A stretch of 9,483 nt of DNA from Methylococcaceae bacterium (GTDB lineage: Bacteria > Pseudomonadota > Gammaproteobacteria > Methylococcales > Methylomonadaceae). Of the stretch, positions 6,854 through 9,483 are shown piece by piece. The DNA is taken from contig JAUXDP010000119.1 in NCBI GenBank assembly GCA_030618325.1, positions 1 through 9,483 on the forward strand. Reading direction: 5' to 3'. Made by a program: the position numbers and the translations under genes. Under the pieces are notes generated by a model. It worked only from the letters and a program-made list of their open reading frames with translations. It ran no database searches and was not told the origin of the DNA. How positions within the stretch are numbered: position 1 is the first letter of the stretch; each line of letters begins with the position of its first letter.

Positions 6854-7099
6854 ATGCCAAAAGGACAAAATTTACAGGATACTTTTTTAAATACACTTAG
6901 AAAAGAACATATGCCTGTGTCAATATTTTTAGTGAATGGGATTAAATTGCAAGGACGAATAGATTCGTTCGATCAATATGTCATTATGCTAAAAAACACC
7001 ATTAGTCAAATGGTATACAAACATGCTATATCAACTATTGTGCCTGGAAAAGCAGTCAAAATGCCTCGTGAAGTAGAGGGCGAAGAGGAAAGTAAATAA
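6854..7099 (+). CDS. hfq: RNA chaperone Hfq
   Basis: Hfq forms a hexameric Sm-like ring that stabilises small RNAs and anneals them to target mRNAs. The 81-aa protein matches E. coli Hfq through the Sm fold. It shows KGQNLQD with Gln8 and Asp9 at the proximal rim, NGIKLQGRI (28-36), FDQYVIMLKN with Phe39-Asp40, and the Sm2 motif YKHAIST (55-61) containing Lys56 and His57 of the proximal poly-U site. The distal-face position 25 is Phe where E. coli has Tyr. The rim patch is RKEH (16-19) rather than RRER. The C-terminal tail is short (about 17 residues after Pro64) and ends in the acidic EVEGEEESK, far shorter than the 102-aa E. coli protein. Start and strong RBS are unambiguous. Confidence 0.98.
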   Translation: MPKGQNLQDTFLNTLRKEHMPVSIFLVNGIKLQGRIDSFDQYVIMLKNTISQMVYKHAISTIVPGKAVKMPREVEGEEESK

Positions 7100-7120
7100 T
7101 TCTTTTCGTTAAGGCTTTGC

Positions 7121-7158
7121 CGAGTAGTACAGCATATTTAATGAGGCCTGTTTACTCG
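7121..7158 (+). other. Long stem-loop between hfq and hflX
   Basis: CGAGTA (7121-7126) pairs with TACTCG (7153-7158). After a small internal loop, ACAG (7129-7132) pairs with CTGT (7148-7151), closing a 15-nt loop. No U-run follows, so it does not look like an intrinsic terminator. It lies 29 nt upstream of the hflX ribosome binding site and could be a processing or stability element in the hfq-hflX transcript. Its function is unproven. Confidence 0.35.
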
Positions 7159-7187
7159 CCGCAGCAAAATGCTAAAACTTCAAATGC

Positions 7188-7201
7188 GGAGAGTGTAGTT
7201 G
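7188..7201 (+). promoter_or_regulatory. Ribosome binding site and TTG start of hflX
   Basis: GGAG (7188-7191) lies 7 nt before TTG 7199-7201. This spacing selects TTG as the start and gives a protein beginning MFERPESGERAVLVHV, which lines up with E. coli HflX (MFDRYDAGEQAVLVHI). No upstream ATG or GTG is in frame: a TAG at 7196-7198 immediately precedes the TTG. Confidence 0.8.
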
Positions 7202-8464
7202 TTTGAACGTCCTGAATCGGGTGAGCGGGCGGTGCTTGTTCATGTGTTTTTTCGTACGGGTCAGGAAGACTTGAATGAATTAAAAGAGTTAACAAGGTCT
7301 GCAGGTGCGGAACCTATCTATGTACTAGAAGCCAAGCGCCGAGCACCTGATTCTAAATATTTTATTGGAACCGGCAAACTTGAGGAACTTAAACAAGTTA
7401 TTAAAGCCGAATCTGCTGATATTGTTCTGTTTAATAATCCGTTATCACCCAGCCAGGAAAGAAATCTGGAAGAAGCACTAGAGGTTCGTGTTGTCGATCG
7501 AAATGGCTTGATTCTGGATATTTTTGCTTTGCGTGCACAAACCTTTGAAGGAAAGTTGCAGGTTGAATTAGCGCAGTTGCGTCATTTATCTACTCGTTTG
7601 ATACGAGGGTGGACGCATTTAGAGCGGCAAAAAGGTGGTATTGGTATGCGTGGTCCGGGTGAAACCCAGTTAGAGACTGATCGTAGATTATTGGCCGTCA
7701 GAATCAAGCAAATTCAAAAGAGACTTGAAAAGGTTTCTCAGCAAAGGCATCAGGGCAGAGCAAAGAGAAAGCGAGCAGAAATTCCTTCAATTTCATTGGT
7801 TGGCTATACCAATGCTGGAAAGTCGACACTTTTTAATTCTCTAACGGATGCTGATATATATGTGGCAGATCAATTGTTTGCCACATTAGATCCCACATTA
7901 CGACGCTGTGATCTGGCAAATGGAGCTAGCGTAGTTTTGGCGGATACAGTGGGATTTATCAGGCATTTACCACATGAATTGGTGGCAGCATTTCGTTCAA
8001 CATTACAGGAGGCTAGCGAGGCAGATTTACTTTTGCATGTTATCGATGCCAATGCCGATGATCGTGATGAAACGATATTCCAGGTAAATAAAGTGCTCGA
8101 GGATATTGGGGCGGATAGTGTCAAACAGTTACAAATCTATAACAAAATTGATTTGCTTGATGATTTTTCTCCTCGAATTGACCGAGATGAAGCTGGGCTG
8201 CCCATCCGAGTTTGGTTGTCTGCGCAGAATGGATTAGGCACTGAATTGTTATTTCAGGCGCTAACAGAAATTTTTTCAACTAGCAAAGTGAAAAAAATAT
8301 GCCATTTATTACCCACCCAGGGTGATATTAGGGCAAAGCTTTTTTCGATGGCTCGTATTATTCATGAGGAAAGTAATGAGCAAGGTGGTTGGAATATTGC
8401 CGTCGAAATTGATAAAAAGCACTTGGGGATTTTAAAAATGGTTGAGATTGAGGAAATAATCTAA
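7199..8464 (+). CDS. hflX: GTPase HflX, ribosome-splitting rescue factor
   Basis: HflX is a translational GTPase of the Obg-HflX group that binds the 50S subunit and splits stalled 70S ribosomes, notably under heat stress. The 421-aa protein (E. coli 426 aa) has the N-terminal HflX domain (YFIGTGKLEEL, LFNNPLSPSQERNLE, VVDRNGLILDIFALRA). The glycine-rich signature GGIGMRGPGETQLETDRR follows at about 146-163, then a coiled linker. The G domain contains G1 GYTNAGKST (202-210), the segment DQLFATLDPTLRR, G3 DTVGF (249-253) and G4 NKID (315-318), and ends with SAQNG. The C-terminal domain is complete. It uses a rare TTG start with a good GGAG. It is 99 bp downstream of hfq in the usual hfq-hflX order. 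The spacing to hflK is enlarged by a palindromic element. Confidence 0.98.
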   Translation: MFERPESGERAVLVHVFFRTGQEDLNELKELTRSAGAEPIYVLEAKRRAPDSKYFIGTGKLEELKQVIKAESADIVLFNNPLSPSQERNLEEALEVRVVDRNGLILDIFALRAQTFEGKLQVELAQLRHLSTRLIRGWTHLERQKGGIGMRGPGETQLETDRRLLAVRIKQIQKRLEKVSQQRHQGRAKRKRAEIPSISLVGYTNAGKSTLFNSLTDADIYVADQLFATLDPTLRRCDLANGASVVLADTVGFIRHLPHELVAAFRSTLQEASEADLLLHVIDANADDRDETIFQVNKVLEDIGADSVKQLQIYNKIDLLDDFSPRIDRDEAGLPIRVWLSAQNGLGTELLFQALTEIFSTSKVKKICHLLPTQGDIRAKLFSMARIIHEESNEQGGWNIAVEIDKKHLGILKMVEIEEII

Positions 8465-8507
8465 CAATTTGTTATATAATGACCCGTTTTTGTGCGCGAT
8501 AGCTTTA

Positions 8508-8647
8508 GGGCACCTCTAATAATGACCTTTTTGTCCGATTTCGGCGTTGGATGATTTCCTGCGATCCTCATGTATTTCATATACACTGCGGTTCTCGAAA
8601 ATCATCCGCCTTGAACTCGAACAAACTACGAATTATTAGAGATACCC
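8508..8647. repeat. 140-bp imperfect palindrome, MITE-like element with inverted-repeat ends
   Basis: The left end GGGCACCTCTAATAAT (8508-8523) is mirrored by the right end ATTATTAGAGATACCC (8632-8647), with 14 of 16 positions matching when reverse-complemented. The symmetry continues inward: TTTGTCCGATTTC on the left pairs imperfectly with GAACTCGAACAAA on the right, and GGATGATTT (8549-8557) pairs exactly with AAATCATCC (8599-8607). All pairs share one centre near 8578, with TGTAT/ATACA at the apex. TTTA stands on both outer sides (8504-8507 and 8648-8651), as expected for a 4-bp target duplication. It encodes nothing. It looks like a non-autonomous transposon or a large REP-like element placed between hflX and hflK. 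The IS family that would mobilise it was not identified. Confidence 0.75.
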
Positions 8648-8717
8648 TTTAAAGGCTTGTTGTGCGTTTTGATGTTGGATCCGAAGGAAGGGTTTAGCAG
8701 GTTTTAATAAATCAAGT

Positions 8718-8731
8718 GGAGCATGTATATG
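8718..8731 (+). promoter_or_regulatory. Ribosome binding site choosing the hflK start
   Basis: GGAG (8718-8721) is 7 nt from ATG 8729 but only 1 nt from an in-frame ATG at 8723. Spacing therefore favours 8729, which gives MSWNEPGGDKKDPW, like the MAWNQPG start of E. coli HflK. Confidence 0.7.
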
Positions 8732-9483
8732 TCCTGGAATGAGCCTGGTGGCGATAAAAAAGACCCCTGGAGTGGGCGTGGTGATCAAAAAGGTCCTCCT
8801 GACCTTGATGAAGCAATTCGATCATTTCAAGAAAAAATAAATAGCATTTTTGGCGGCGGTGGAGGTAGTGGTGGTGAATCTTCCGGCGGTGGTTCACCAC
8901 TAAGAAGTTTAGGGTTTTTGGCTCTAGCCGCTCTTGTTTTGTGGGCATTAAGCGGTTTCTATATCGTTGATGAAGGCAATAGAGGTGTAGAAACTAGATT
9001 TGGTAAATATGTGGATACATCCATGCCGGGTCTGAATTGGCATATGCCGGTTCCCATTGAGCAGGTTGATCAGGTAAATATTGAACAACAGCGCTTTATA
9101 GAGGTTGGTTATCGTTCTGGAGGTAGACAACAGACTGGATCAGTGCCTCGTGAAGCTTTAATGTTGACTAAGGACGAAAATATTGTTGATATTCGTCTGG
9201 CTGTACAATACCAGGTTAAAGATGCTAAAGAATTCTTGTTTAACGTATTAAATCCTAAGGCAACGTTAAAACAGGTGACTGAAAGTACTCAGCGTGGAGT
9301 CATAGGCCGTAATACCATGGATTTTGTTTTGACCGAAGGGCGGAGTGAAATTGTTGCTGATATTAAGACGGAAATTCAACAGGTTCTGGATTCATACCAG
9401 GCTGGTATTCAGATTACCAGTGTCAATCTTCAGGATGCACAGCCTCCGGAACAAGTGCAAGGAGCATTTGAGGATGCTATCAA
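8729..9483 (+). CDS. hflK: HflK, SPFH/band-7 membrane protein modulating FtsH (3' end beyond window)
   Basis: HflK forms with HflC a large inner-membrane complex that encloses and restrains the FtsH protease. The visible 251 residues begin with a polar cytoplasmic segment (MSWNEPGGDKKDPW, GPPDLDEAIRSFQEKINSIF), followed by a Gly/Ser-rich linker (42-55). One membrane helix follows (about 60-79, SLGFLALAALVLWALSGFYI). The periplasmic SPFH domain opens with VDEGNRGVETRFGKY and includes PGLNWHMPVPIEQVDQV, LTKDENIVDIRLAVQYQV and VTESTQRGVIGRNTMDFVLTEGR, up to QPPEQVQGAFEDAI at the edge. The order matches E. coli HflK. The frame is open to the end of the window; hflC is expected next. No convincing promoter was found between the palindromic element and the start. 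Confidence 0.96.
   Translation, partial: MSWNEPGGDKKDPWSGRGDQKGPPDLDEAIRSFQEKINSIFGGGGGSGGESSGGGSPLRSLGFLALAALVLWALSGFYIVDEGNRGVETRFGKYVDTSMPGLNWHMPVPIEQVDQVNIEQQRFIEVGYRSGGRQQTGSVPREALMLTKDENIVDIRLAVQYQVKDAKEFLFNVLNPKATLKQVTESTQRGVIGRNTMDFVLTEGRSEIVADIKTEIQQVLDSYQAGIQITSVNLQDAQPPEQVQGAFEDAI

Noticed and set aside
8475..8480. TATAAT just after the hflX stop as an hflKC promoter
   Set aside because: No -35 hexamer at 16-18 bp spacing and no extended -10; the element insertion lies between it and hflK.
8712..9130. Minus-strand ORFs opposite hflK
   Set aside because: They are antisense to a clearly conserved SPFH protein; their composition reflects the reverse complement of Gly/Asp codons.

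Overview
The window comes from an AT-rich gammaproteobacterium outside the Enterobacterales. The main evidence is the conserved order mutL-miaA-hfq-hflX-hflK, with proteins very close to their E. coli counterparts. MutL keeps the metal-dependent endonuclease motifs typical of lineages without MutH. A methylotroph or sulfur-oxidiser relative is possible but cannot be settled from this sequence.

Left part (1-2638). The 3' end of a cyclic-di-GMP phosphodiesterase (EAL domain) enters from the left on the + strand and carries a frameshift. It converges on a minus-strand cluster. In transcription order that cluster is a stand-alone DAO-type FAD oxidoreductase, a small lipoprotein, and a YtqB/MnmM-type SAM methyltransferase. 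The lipoprotein ORF also appears frameshifted: a coherent 27-residue C-terminus lies in the next frame and closes the gap to the methyltransferase. Both shifts can be repaired by removing one T from a short T run. This suggests either base-calling errors or real decay. The FAD enzyme and the methyltransferase together resemble the two halves of MnmC, the tRNA wobble-uridine enzyme, encoded as separate proteins.

Middle (2639-6572). A 178-bp divergent intergenic region holds a 9-bp inverted repeat on its two sides. It leads into a NorW/rubredoxin-reductase-like flavoprotein, then mutL (7 bp later) and miaA (4-base overlap with mutL). These three look like one transcription unit.

Right part (6573-9483). 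A 281-bp leader precedes hfq, followed by hflX (TTG start) and the first two thirds of hflK, which runs off the right edge. The hfq-hflX spacer contains a long stem-loop. The hflX-hflK spacer contains a 140-bp nearly palindromic, MITE-like element. It has inverted-repeat ends and is flanked by a TTTA direct repeat.

How the genes relate: MutL repairs mismatches. MiaA and probably MnmM modify anticodon-loop bases of tRNA. Hfq handles sRNAs, HflX rescues stalled ribosomes, and HflK (with HflC, beyond the window) controls FtsH. This is mostly a conserved housekeeping locus. The unusual features are the split MnmC-like pair, the two frameshifts and the palindromic element. No clearly new defence or mobile system was found.
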